From positions 6,970 to 30,396 of the forward strand of contig SZWC01006678.1 of NCBI GenBank assembly GCA_023375785.1: 23,427 nt of DNA, given 5' to 3'. This stretch comes from Penium margaritaceum. Its lineage: Eukaryota > Streptophyta > Zygnematophyceae > Desmidiales > Peniaceae. Below the pieces are notes generated by a model. The model did not search any database, was not told where the DNA came from, and was given only the letters and a program-made list of their open reading frames with translations. Both the position numbers and the translations under genes were made by a program. Positions 1-8,675 of this stretch are shown piece after piece. Numbering within the stretch: the first letter of the stretch is position 1; every line of letters starts with the position of its first letter.

Positions 1-1142
1 GCCGGCAGCACAGTGGGCCTAGGGCTTTCTGCTGGCAGGCTCATGGCGTCATGTTCCGATGCCGACTCGTCCAGTTCCCTGCCGGGACTACTGCCGGGAG
101 GCGGGCTGCCGATCTCGCTTGACGGTAATGACACGGCACGGAACGCACGGCTGTCCGCGCGTGCAATCTTCATTTGACCCTTCGCCATCGCCATCTCGTA
201 CCCAAACGTTGCCAGCAGCACTGCCTCAGTGGTCCCGTCTGTGCTGCTGCCGCCGCTGCTGCTGCTGCTGCTGCTGCTGGTTCTGCTGCTGCTACTGCTG
301 CTGCTGCTCCTGCTGCTGCTGCTGCTGCCGCCGCTACCCATACCAAACCCTGAGAGGGCGAAGCTGAGGGTCTTCGGCTGCGCTTCGGCGCTCTCCTGAA
401 GCGTGAGAGGCGCCACGTCAGCAAGGTCCACAACGTGCCGACCAATCACGAGAGCCCCCTTGCGCCCGCCCTGCAGCCGAATCTGCACCACCGACGGCTT
501 CGATTGAAATCTGGCGGTGCCCTGTGCCCCCATTGTGAAGAACATGGTGCAGCTCAGCTGCAGCGTCTGCTCCACCTTCGCAAGGCCGCGGCGAACAGGG
601 CTGGGGCTCGTCCCCACTGCCATGCCCTTGCGCTGCCACTGCACCACCACGTCCAGGTTCTCCGCGTCCGGAGGGAGGTTGCTGGCGCCGTGCACATGCA
701 TGGAAAAGACACATTGCGATTTCCGCGAGCCGACGCGCGTGAGGGCTTTGAGGGGGGCGAACTTGCTGATTAGGGTTTCCTTCCGGGGCGTCCTGGCCCC
801 CGGCGTGCCCGGGATGTTGAGGCTCTGACTGAAGCGCACCTGCTCCGCCAGCCAGTCCCGGAAGTCCGTCTCACGTGCGGCTGCCAAGTCGGCAGCCGCC
901 TGGGCGGGCCGCGCCATGAGGGACACGTTGCGGCGCAGCAGCGGCATGGCTGTTGCTGCGCCGCTATTGGCTGCTGCTGTTGCGAGGGTAGCGGCACCTT
1001 CCGCGGGAGCATTAGGGGCGTACGGGAAGTCCGCTGAGGAAGAGATGGAGGAGGTGGCGAGGGCGGAGAAGTCCTTGGCGCTTATGCTGCGGCCGTGGGC
1101 GGCTAGCCCCACGCGCCGGCGGTCTAACTGCGAGTCGTCCAT
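1..1142 (-). CDS. NT-C2 domain protein, 5' part (runs off left edge)
   Basis: A reading frame open for 380 codons from an ATG at 1142 down to base 1, with no stop before the edge. The ATG context is good (purine at -3 region GCC, G at +4), it is the first ATG after an in-frame TGA near 1226, and the frame begins MDDSQLDRRR. Residues about 127-317 resemble the N-terminal C2 (NT-C2, EEIG1/EHBP1/PMI1) domain: a FSMHVHGASNLPPD strand-loop start, then DVVVQW, a VEQTLQLSC strand, IGRHVVDLADVAPLTL and a final ATFGYEM strand. In plants such domains occur in PMI1/THRUMIN-type proteins that link organelles, membrane and actin; that role is family knowledge, not shown here. A serine run (about residues 270-301) is inserted in the last loop of the domain. 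The N-terminal 120 residues are Ala/Ser-rich and probably disordered. The tail after the domain is Ser/Pro-rich (SSEIGSPPPGSSPGRELDES). Domain family moderately sure; exact orthologue unknown. Confidence 0.72.
   Translation of the reverse strand, partial: MDDSQLDRRRVGLAAHGRSISAKDFSALATSSISSSADFPYAPNAPAEGAATLATAAANSGAATAMPLLRRNVSLMARPAQAAADLAAARETDFRDWLAEQVRFSQSLNIPGTPGARTPRKETLISKFAPLKALTRVGSRKSQCVFSMHVHGASNLPPDAENLDVVVQWQRKGMAVGTSPSPVRRGLAKVEQTLQLSCTMFFTMGAQGTARFQSKPSVVQIRLQGGRKGALVIGRHVVDLADVAPLTLQESAEAQPKTLSFALSGFGMGSGGSSSSSRSSSSSSSSRTSSSSSSSSGGSSTDGTTEAVLLATFGYEMAMAKGQMKIARADSRAFRAVSLPSSEIGSPPPGSSPGRELDESASEHDAMSLPAESPRPTVLP
240..335. repeat. imperfect (CTG)n/(AGC)n trinucleotide repeat in coding sequence
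   Basis: About 95 bp of CTG triplets with a few GTT, CTA, CTC and CCG interruptions. In the frame of the minus-strand NT-C2 gene it reads AGC repeats, a polyserine tract broken by Arg, Thr and Gly. Other frames read poly-Ala, poly-Cys or poly-Gln-like runs, which are shadows. Because the repeat is a multiple of three, length changes would keep the gene in frame. Confidence 0.85.
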
Positions 1143-2757
1143 GGCTGTGTAGTGAAGCTTTCGGGCTGTGGGACCTGGTGCGACGATGGGCTGTCGTGCC
1201 AACAAGGACCGCGAAAGCGTTCACGACCAGACGGACTCGCGGTGCTCCCAGGTGAAGGTCAGCGGCAAGGGCTAGGCAGACATCGCTCGTCTGCATCAAA
1301 AGCAATGTGGAAAACGTGGTGTGGAGTACACAACCCGAACACAACGGTGCAGGCAGGGATCAGCTTGCCGTTCTGATAGCAGCGCCGAAACTGGCGGTAG
1401 AACTGAGGGGTACGTCCAAGTCCCAAAGCGCGACGTCGTTTGAGAGTACAGCCCGTAATCGAACCGCCACGGCGCGACGTGCCCTGACTCACGAACTCCA
1501 TGCGAGCGACATTCGGCACGACCCCCCATCGATCGGCTAAAACTCTTTCGATGAAATAAAGTCTCAACAACGTCGTGGGTTTTATTTGGAGGATTCCTCG
1601 AGCACCGTTCCCTGCGACTCCTCCCTACCGTTTACTCCCGCCCGAGGAAACTATTGGAGAAGTGGAACCTCCAGCATGGAACCATCACCCACGTCTGGGA
1701 ACCGTCTCCAGCATGGAACCAAAACTGCACTTTTTGTGAGGGCCCTACAAACCTGAGTGGCTGTGGTGGAACGTAACATGTCAACGGGTGATGCGACGGT
1801 AGTCGTGACGAGCTGAGCGCGCGCTTTCGTTCGGAGACGGACGCGAGGGAGGGGAGATCGATTGCGAGGGGGACGGAGAGACATGACGAAAGAGAGGGAG
1901 GGGGGGCGACGGGAGGAAGGAGGGGTTGCGTCAAGGCAGTGGAAGCGCATGTCCCAGAAAACATCGTCGCCACAGACGTCACATCGCTGCTGGCGGTTGA
2001 TAAGTGGCCGTTGACGATCAGTCCCGTCGTTTGCGATCGAATGTCATCGTCTTGTTGCGTTTGTGGATGAAGTAGTGCAAGAAAAACAGGTGTGTTGCAT
2101 AAAAATTCGAGTTCAGCTGAGGGATCGGAAAGGTGCCAAGGGCCCCTGCTGCGAATGGATTCCATCGCGCGTCGCAGGGTCATTTCAAATCGGCGGCAGT
2201 GCGACGGCCTTTTGACGTGGCGGGTTCGTCTGGGCGCTCGATGGCCTGTCCTCACTCGCTCACGCCCGTGTGCGACATGATTCTCGAGCTGCGCTGACGT
2301 GATGGTGCGTCGGAAATTCGGTTTCGGCGGGATCTCTGACGCGTGGGACAAGCTCCAGTTAATCGACCGCGCACACCCCAAACATGGCAAACTTTTTGCC
2401 GAAACCCCACAATCGAAATATTTCCCCAATATCCATTCTTGGGAAATTCAATAGAATGTTGTCACTCTTGTCACCCCCAGAAGAACCTCCGTGGTTCACA
2501 GGGATGAGGTGCGGAACAAAAGATAATTCGATGGTTGGGGAAAGTTGGAAAATTTGTATCAAGTAGTAAGTGTACTTCAATGACAAGTGTCGAGTGAGAA
2601 GAGCATGTGTAAACAATGCCACAAATAAAAATCAGGCATATTTCTGGCCCTTGGTGTTCAAGCCAACATCGCATGTGAGGTCCCGCTGTGAGTGGTTGCT
2701 TCGAGAAGCTCCGCTGAGAAGTTGGAGGGCTTCAAGAATATCAAGAAACTTCTTTAT
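1143..2757. other. intergenic region, promoter side of the NT-C2 gene
   Basis: No gene I can support. The segment next to 1143 should hold the 5' UTR and promoter of the minus-strand NT-C2 gene; an A/T-rich AAATAAAAC stretch on the minus strand near 1577-1588 is the only TATA-like string seen and is weak. A 16-bp direct repeat (CTCCAGCATGGAACCA) occurs near 1669 and 1707. A 265-codon minus-strand frame (1632-2429) has low-complexity Ser/Pro composition and no recognisable domain. From about 2380 the base composition becomes more A/T-rich. Confidence 0.5.
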
Positions 2758-3456
2758 TGTAACAGGTTGAGTCTCCAGCTCCTGCTCTGAAGTCGTCGTC
2801 GCAGTTCGCAGAATGGCGTTCTCAGTCCGCGTCAGGGGTTAACCCCCTTCGCAAGACTGAGGGGCAATCGTCATCAACGACCCAGAGCAGGGATACTCGA
2901 ATATTTCGAGTCTCCGGAGGCCCATTTCCGTTTTTAACCAAACCCCTGGTTTTGGGACCCAAACCGGGGGTTTTTACCTCGAACTCCTGTGTTCGCACGA
3001 GTTATTTCGTTCGTTTTATGTCGAAGTTCGTCGTAAACGAACTTCGATTCACGTTTTGTCGTTCTGGCGCGAAATCGTCGCGTGCGAGGCACGCTGGCGA
3101 TTTCGCGCCAGTCATTTCATCCTCACCCTCGCTCCCCCTATCCCTCGTCCTCTCTTGCTCTTTTGCAAGGAGGGCGAGGGGGGGCGAGGGCACGAGGCCA
3201 CGATGCCTCGCCCTCGAGGCCCTCGTGGCCTCTCAGCCGCCGATCGGGCTGAGGCCGCGATCGGCGGCTGGTGGCTGGCCGGTCGGTGGCCGGCCGGTCA
3301 CTTGGCCGGCCGCCGGCCGTCCAGTCGGCCGGCAGCGAGCTGGCCGGCGGCCAGCGAAGTGCTGGCCGCCGGCCAGCCCTCGCTGACGCGAGGGGTGGTG
3401 CGCAACCACCCCTCGCTTCAGCGAGGTGGGAGGGCCGAACCGGCCCTCCCGCTACA
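2758..3456 (-). repeat. 3' LTR of the truncated minus-strand element
   Basis: 699 bp that read, on the minus strand, from TGTAGCGGGAGGGCC to an end at TGTAAC on the plus strand (TG...CA ends). It aligns along its whole length with the two LTRs of the plus-strand element, including the GC-rich GGCCGGC block and the series of inverted repeats. The plus-strand element's terminal CCCGTTACA here reads with a C-to-T type change in the preceding bases (plus strand TGTAACAGGTTGAG). Confidence 0.9.
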
Positions 3457-3729
3457 TTCCTCCCCACTTATTATGAACCGTCCCGGTTCATGAATTACAA
3501 GTAGGATTGTCAGTCAGTGAGTCATCAACATTGTGAAAGAAAATTAAGAATTTCAATCACCAGCTAAAAATGAACACGTGCATGGTACTTAGACCTAAGC
3601 TGCAGCTTGTAGGTCAGCACGGCTAGCGGCCTCCCCCCTTTAGGCTGGAGCGTCCGCGCGACAACCATGTTGGGCGTCCCCAACCTCCTATGGTCGCTGT
3701 CCATGAATGCTGCCCTGTAGGAATGTTGT
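3457..3729 (-). other. 3' untranslated part and polypurine tract of the minus-strand element
   Basis: Corresponds base for base to 15514-15801 of the full copy. It contains a small hairpin (ATGAACCG/CGGTTCAT) immediately inside the polypurine tract at 3457-3469. No coding potential seen. Confidence 0.75.
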
Positions 3730-5504
3730 TCACTTTTCCCGCGTGCAGGTGGTACCTCCTGCCACGCGTCGATCTATGCGAGCTGCAAGCTCGCTCGAGT
3801 ACTCATTGACCACCCCTGTGGGCAACCGAGATTCGGGCTCCCATGAATTATGTTCAGGTCCACAACCGGCCCAATGAACGAGGTACTCCCTGACAACACG
3901 CGACCGAAGAGTACGCTCTCGGTGCTGGAGTAGGCGAAGGACCTCGTATTGGCCGTCGGCAGCCAGGACTGTTGGCGGTGGCTGAACGGTTCCTTCTGTC
4001 GTGTATGGAGCCAGCAAGCTCACATGAAACACGTCATGTATCTTCATACTCGGCGGAAGTAGCAATCGGTATGCCACTGGCCCGATGCGTGCCACAATGG
4101 GAAACGGCCCAATCCACTTCGGTAAAAGTTTTCTTGCCCCTGGCGACTTCAACCGAAGGTTTTTAGTGCTAAGCAGCACTTTGTCACCGATGTCAAACGA
4201 CACCTCCCGGCGACCTTTGTCGGCATATGCCTTTTGTCGCTGCCGAGCTGCTTGAAGGGTGATCCTTCGCCTCCTGTAACAAGGAGTCGATGCGCTCGGC
4301 AAAGGCTTGAGCAGAAGGGACCAGCCCTCCTGTACTCCCACTCTTCACCAATGAAGAGGGTACCACTGGATACCGACCACTGTTCAACACGAACGGTGTG
4401 AACTGTGTGGACTCGTTCACCGAGTTGTTCACCGCAAACTCTGCCGGTGCTAGGAATTCGTCCCAATCATGCATGGCAGGGTCCACGTACATGCGGAGCA
4501 TCTGCTCCAGAGTGCGATTCATGCGCTCTATTTGTCCGTCAGTTTGAGGGTGAAATGCTGTCGACATTTGCGACTCACTGCCGAAGTACTCGTACATCTT
4601 TTGCCAGAACTTACTAGCAAATTTTCGATCTCGATCGGAGATAATGCGCAACGGCAAGCCGTGGTACTTTACGACACCCTCCAAGAAGAGACGAGCGATC
4701 TCCTTTGCGTTGACGTCAGTGGTTGTAGGAATGAAATGTGTCATCTTCGTCAAAAGATCCACAACCACTAGTATTGCATCGTGGCCACGGGCCGTGTCCG
4801 GAAGACCAGTAATGAAGTCCATGCTGACGCACTCCCATGGAGTCCCAGGAATGGGAAGCTGTTGGAGAAGTCCAGCAGGCTTCTTGTTACTAGCCTTATT
4901 CCAAAGATATGGGTCGCATGTCATGCAATACTTACGGACATCGACACTCCATCCTGGCCACCAATAGTGGTCCGAGAGTGCATGTCCGGTCTTTCGGGGT
5001 CCCACGTGACCTGCGACCGGCGGGTCGTGGAACTGGGAGATAACCTTTGCTCAAAGGTCTCCCGAGTTTGGCACAACAACTTGTTCTACGTGCCAGAAGA
5101 TTCCTGCGGCCTCCACCAAGCCGTACTTGTCCAGATTTCGAGAGTCTTGAAACCAAGAATCCACACAGTATCCCATCCGGATCCTGTTTACAAAACCGTT
5201 GTAATGGATAATCTCTCGTGGTGGTTGCCACAGAGGTGCAGGGGGATCTGGTGGTTGTACGGTTGCCGTTGCAAGAACCCACTGATCTCGGTGGTTGCTT
5301 TAATTTCCACAGGCTGTCGACTTAGTGGATCGGCCACATTGATGCGTCCTGGCCGATATTCCCATGTGAACGAGAATCGACTCAGGTATTCGCTCCAACA
5401 CGCCTGTCGTCTTGACAGGTTCGGTTGCGTTTTGAAAAACACCAATGGATTATGGTCGGTCACGACCGTCACACCCCCTTCAGCACCCTCGAGGTAGCAA
5501 CGCC
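3730..5504 (-). pseudogene. pol: pol fragment: RNase H end, integrase, chromodomain (broken)
   Basis: The minus-strand reading begins in RNase H (RCYLEG, TDHNPLVFF, VADPLSRQP). It continues with the integrase zinc-binding region (HYWWPGW, YCMTC), the catalytic core (SMDFITGLPD first Asp; IISDRDRKFASKFW second Asp; IERMNRTLEQML Glu), then the GPF/Y-like C-terminal part (KWIGPFPIVARIGPVAY) and a chromodomain near 3770-3930 (YEVLRLLQHRER, EYLVHWAG, WEPESRL). Breaks against the plus-strand copy: about 10 bp missing near 5270-5285, 6 extra bases near 5075, a TGA for CGA near 5054, and one extra C near 4259. The core Asp residues survive. Not functional as it stands. Confidence 0.9.
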
Positions 5505-5511
5505 GGGTAAG

Positions 5512-5830
5512 CACTATGAGATTGACTAGCAGGTGGTTTATGGACATTGGTCTCCTTTGCTTGGGCCAAAGTCTTGAGAGCTTTCACCATGCAAAAGTCA
5601 CGGATTGTGAGGTCCAAGAGGTGGTTGATCGCGGCTAAGGTGGCAGCATCAATGCTCTTAAGAGGATCATCATAAACTTCATCCTGAGCCTCCAAGGAGA
5701 GCCGGTCTTCGTCTGCTCCAATGTCATCATCTTCACCCTCTATGACAACAGGGTCTGCGTCCACCACGTCTACTTCGTCGGTAGCCCTGGCAAGGAGACA
5801 TGGAGAGACCACCTCCCACCATGACTGGTG
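5512..5830 (-). CDS. unrecognised acidic reading frame, possible exon fragment
   Basis: On the minus strand a frame reads ATDEVDVVDADPVVIEGEDDD, then DPLKSIDAATLAAINHLLDL and VKALKTLAQAKETNVHKPP. The acidic stretch followed by an amphipathic-looking Leu/Ala helix pattern looks like real protein, and codon use is regular, but I recognise no family. Just upstream (minus strand, about 5832-5870) is a long pyrimidine run ending CCCCACCAG, which would make a good 3' splice site, so this could be an internal or last exon. The frame is cut by the end of the truncated gypsy element at 5504/5505. It could belong to another transposon. Low confidence. Confidence 0.3.
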
Positions 5831-7080
5831 GGGAGGGGTGAAAGGAGTGAGGGAAGGGAGGAGGGGTGTGATGTTGAGGATGTGGTAGAAAGTAAAGTTG
5901 AGATGATCCAGCAACGTCTTTGAGTTATGTGAAACACTGTCGGATGGTCCAAGCAGTCATAAATTATTTCCCACATTTTCCACCTCTTCCACAACGAAAA
6001 GTGCTCAAATATCCTTCTTTTTCACTTTACACTCATGAAAATGGAGTTCAAAGTAAAGGGACAGCATGAAATCATGGTCAAAAACATGTGGAAAAATGTT
6101 GGCAAAATTTTCCCTACAACTTGGACAAAACCAATTGTTGGCTGAAACAGGGGAAAACGGCCTATTCTTGGAGGTTTTGGTTCCCGGGCTGTAGCGGACA
6201 GCAAAAATGTCAAAAATAGTTATTGATGGCATTTGGGAAGGTTCCTCTTTTGTGCTTTCCAATAGTATGCTGCAAGCAGAGTTTGGAGAAGTCTGCTGCC
6301 TACAACACCTTTTCAAAGTTTGGGTCTGTTTCTACCAAAACTGGCCTCCTATGGTAGTTTTGCAATGCGGCAGCAAGGCAAGCGGAAGCAAATGCGACGC
6401 TGACCTTGTCGAAAAAATGGCCTAGTATTTTGCTTTTGATCTGTTCTGAGGATGGTGGAGCTGTCCGCCAATTAATCTGCTTCGAGTGGGGAAGAGTGGA
6501 GTAGCGGAAGCAACTTCTTAGCAGCATCACAGCAGGTTCTAGGTCGTCCAACATCTAAGTCATCAAGGGTGACGACTAGCTCATGGATACCCGTATAACA
6601 GAGTGGGAGAACAAGGTGCGAGCCTCTGTGGATGTGTGAGCCCTCAGGATCCAATTGCTCATGGCAATCACACACGTTAATCATGGAGATTAACGTCGCC
6701 ACGAAGTGAAGCCTCTCACAAATGACTCCTCTCACAAGTATGTCCCGACTGCAGTCGGGGTACATAGTCCATTCTCGGCATTGGACAGTCCAAGAGGGAG
6801 GATGCAAAATTTTTCTCATCTATTTTCTGGTGGGTTGAAGCGGCTCAACTAGATTCATTTCTCATGTCGAGTCAACCCATTTAACTATACCGTGTTGCCC
6901 ACGTGGAAATCCTAGGCTTCCAAGGTGGTAAAGGATGGGGAGGTGGTGGCAAAACATCTTCGCACGTACGAGAGATAAGTTGCCACCACTCGCTCCCTCT
7001 CTTCCGGTGGTTTGGCCAACACGATTATATGATTGTGCCTGCCATGCCACCGAATGGTGGTGGACTTCGGCAGTATGGTC
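5831..7080. other. unassigned intergenic/TE-derived sequence
   Basis: About 1.25 kb without a gene I can support. Frames of 72 to 115 codons occur on both strands (for example a minus-strand one at 6472-6819 containing CERLHFVATLISMINVCDC), but none shows a known motif. Probably decayed transposon sequence. Confidence 0.4.
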
Positions 7081-7089
7081 CCATCGGAA

Positions 7090-7336
7090 CGCCCGCCACG
7101 AGTCCCCTCGTCATGGCGAGGGGCCTCGTGAGAGGCCCCTTGACTGGTGCAATGTCGCATAGGGTCATGCCCAATACAAGAGCACGGCCCCCACGGAGCC
7201 CATCGCAAATATTCGCGATGGGCTTGCACTCCACCGCTAGAGGTCATGAGAGCTCAAGCGACGGCCAGGTAGTGTGAGGCACTATTTGGTAGCCCTCTTG
7301 CAAACCGGAAGCTTCTGCGAAGCTTCCAGTTTGCAT
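7090..7336. repeat. cluster of inverted repeats (possible LTR part of the older gypsy)
   Basis: Several perfect or near-perfect hairpins in 250 bp: CCCCTCG/CGAGGGG near 7103-7122, GGCCTC/GAGGCC near 7122-7137, GCCCATCGC/GCGATGGGC near 7198-7223, and a 16-bp arm pair with one mismatch at 7299-7314 and 7320-7335 with loop CTGCG. The style resembles the hairpin-packed LTRs of the other family. The last hairpin overlaps the presumed chromodomain region of the older minus-strand element, so the LTR assignment is only a guess. Confidence 0.4.
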
Positions 7337-7955
7337 GGCTGGTCAGGGAGGAATCCACCTCGCCTTCTAGACCCCGATTTTCCAAACATGGGATGCAACA
7401 GACCTTTAAGGAATAAACGTGCCGGTCTATGTAACATAACAAAGTGGCATAGATTATGCGAGGTTTCTCACACTTCAACTACGTACTCCGTATCCCCCCC
7501 CGCTTGTGTAGGAGGTGGAGGCGCAACATTTCTACCAATGAAATTTGTGCTGGGTTCTCGGTAGTGCTTGAGTTTGTTGGTGTGGAATATAGGATGAATT
7601 GCCATGGTTTCAAGTAGGCAAAGGCGAGCGACAACTGGGGATTACATTTGATCGACCTCAAACTATCCCAACCACTAAGACTTTAGCTTCGTGCCGTCCT
7701 ATCCTTAGATTTTAATATCCGTAGAGCTAAGGATGACTTGGTCACGAGGGTTGAACACGTCATTGTTGCAATGTCCGTTAGCTGCTCATTACATAATTTC
7801 TAAAGTCTTTGCGAGGGTCTGACGTGTTTCTTCCCAGATGCTTACGAAGTCCCTGCGATGGATGTCAACCATGGGGATGTTACTCTGACTCTGTAACCCA
7901 GCTGGTGTGACGTGAAGATTGTCGGACACCACCTCGAAGGGTATTTTACTAGCTG
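7270..7955 (-). pseudogene. pol: older gypsy element, integrase C-terminal part and possible chromodomain
   Basis: Read on the minus strand, the sequence starts at the insertion site with SKIPFEVVSD, continues to EETRQTLAKTLEIM and then, through several stops, to FNPRDQVILSSTDIKI, KLKS-WLG-FEV and ETMAIHPIFHTNKLKHYREPS. This is the normal order of a Ty3/gypsy integrase C-terminus (GPF/Y-type module; HPVFHVS-LKPY). EYVVEV near 7480-7495 could be the start of a chromodomain; beyond it the frame is badly broken. It continues directly from the integrase frame at 16535 on the other side of the plus-strand element. Confidence 0.72.
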
Positions 7956-7960
7956 TAGTG
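7956..7960. repeat. left target-site duplication of the plus-strand chromovirus
   Basis: TAGTG abuts the 5' LTR; CAGTG (16535-16539) abuts the 3' LTR. A 5-bp duplication is the normal length for Ty3/gypsy integration. The single difference is a C/T transition. Confidence 0.75.
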
Positions 7961-8660
7961 TGTAGCGGGAGGGCCGGTTCGGCCCTCCCTCCTCGCTGAA
8001 GCGAGGGGTGGTTGCGCACCACCCCTCGCGTCAGCGAGGGCTGGCCGGCGGCGAGCAATTCGCTGGCCGTCGGCCAGCTCGCTGCCGGCCGGCTGGACGG
8101 CCGGCGGCCGGCCGAGGGACCGGCCGGCCACCGGCCGGCCAGCCGCCAGCCGCCGATCGCGGCCTCAGCCCGATCGGCGGCTGAGGGGCCACGAGGGCCT
8201 CGAGGGCGAGGCCTCGTGGCCTCGTGCCCTCGCCCCCCCTCGCCCTCCTTGCAAACGAGCAAGCGAGGACGAGGGATAGGGGGAGCGAGGGTGAGGTCGA
8301 AAGAGCTGGCGCGAAATCGCCAGCGTGCCTCGCATGCGACGATTTCACGCCAGAACGACAAAACGTAAGTCGAAGTTCGTTTACGACGAACTTCGACATA
8401 AAACAAACAAAACAACTCGTGCGAACACACGAGTTCGAGGTAAAAACCCCCCGGTTTGGGTCCCAAAACCAGTGGTTTGGTAAAAAACGGAAATGGGCCT
8501 CCGGAGACTCGAAATATTCGAGTCTCCCTGCTCTGGGTCGTTGATGACGATTGCCCCTCAGTCCTGCGAAGGGGGTAAACCCCTGACGCGGACTGAGAAC
8601 GCCATTCTGCGAACTCCGACGACGACTTCAGAGCAGGAGCTGGAGACTCGACCCGTTACA
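7961..8660 (+). repeat. 5' LTR (700 bp)
   Basis: TGTAGC...GTTACA ends; matches 15802-16534. The first 80 bp hold four overlapping hairpins, followed by a GGCCGGC-rich block, a GCGAAATCG hairpin (8306-8353), TCGAAGTTCGT/ACGAACTTCGA (8370-8396), AACTCGTG/CACGAGTT (8414-8435) and GGAGACTCGAA/TTCGAGTCTCC (8503-8527). A weak ATAAAA near 8397 is the only TATA-like string inside the LTR. Confidence 0.95.
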
Positions 8661-8661
8661 G

Positions 8662-8675
8662 TGGTATCAGAGCCA
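8662..8675 (+). promoter_or_regulatory. primer binding site for initiator tRNA-Met
   Basis: TGGTATCAGAGCCA begins one base after the LTR. It is the classic plant retrotransposon PBS, complementary to the 3' end of initiator tRNA-Met, and fixes the LTR boundary and the element's strand. Confidence 0.93.

Larger units (their letters stand above)
2758..5504 (-). mobile_element. truncated Ty3/gypsy chromovirus, minus strand
   Basis: A partial copy of the same family as the plus-strand element at 7961-16534. Read on the minus strand it starts inside the RNase H domain at 5504, then carries integrase, chromodomain, a 3' untranslated part, a polypurine tract (3457-3469 on this strand as TTCCTCCCCACTT) and a 3' LTR ending at 2758. 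Similarity to the full copy stops abruptly after 5504, where the other copy continues into the rest of RNase H and RT. gag, protease, RT and the 5' LTR are missing, so no partner target duplication can be assigned; the base pairs outside the LTR (2753-2757) are TTTAT. Confidence 0.88.

Noticed and set aside
59..445. poly-Cys and poly-Ala frames over the triplet repeat
   Set aside because: These are other frames of the NT-C2 gene's AGC repeat.
418..1012. overlapping frames of 80 to 112 codons on both strands
   Set aside because: Shadows of the GC-rich NT-C2 coding frame.
1632..2429. 265-codon minus-strand frame
   Set aside because: Low-complexity Ser/Pro/Leu composition, no domain, and position in the upstream region of the NT-C2 gene; I see no support beyond length.
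2952..3504. Pro/Arg/Gly-rich frames in the LTR (also in the two other LTR copies)
   Set aside because: GC-rich LTR sequence keeps several frames open on both strands; repeated in each LTR copy and without protein motifs.
4405..5497. plus-strand frames up to 238 codons
   Set aside because: Antisense shadows of the minus-strand integrase and RNase H; the same shadow frames appear opposite the plus-strand copy at 13758-14854.
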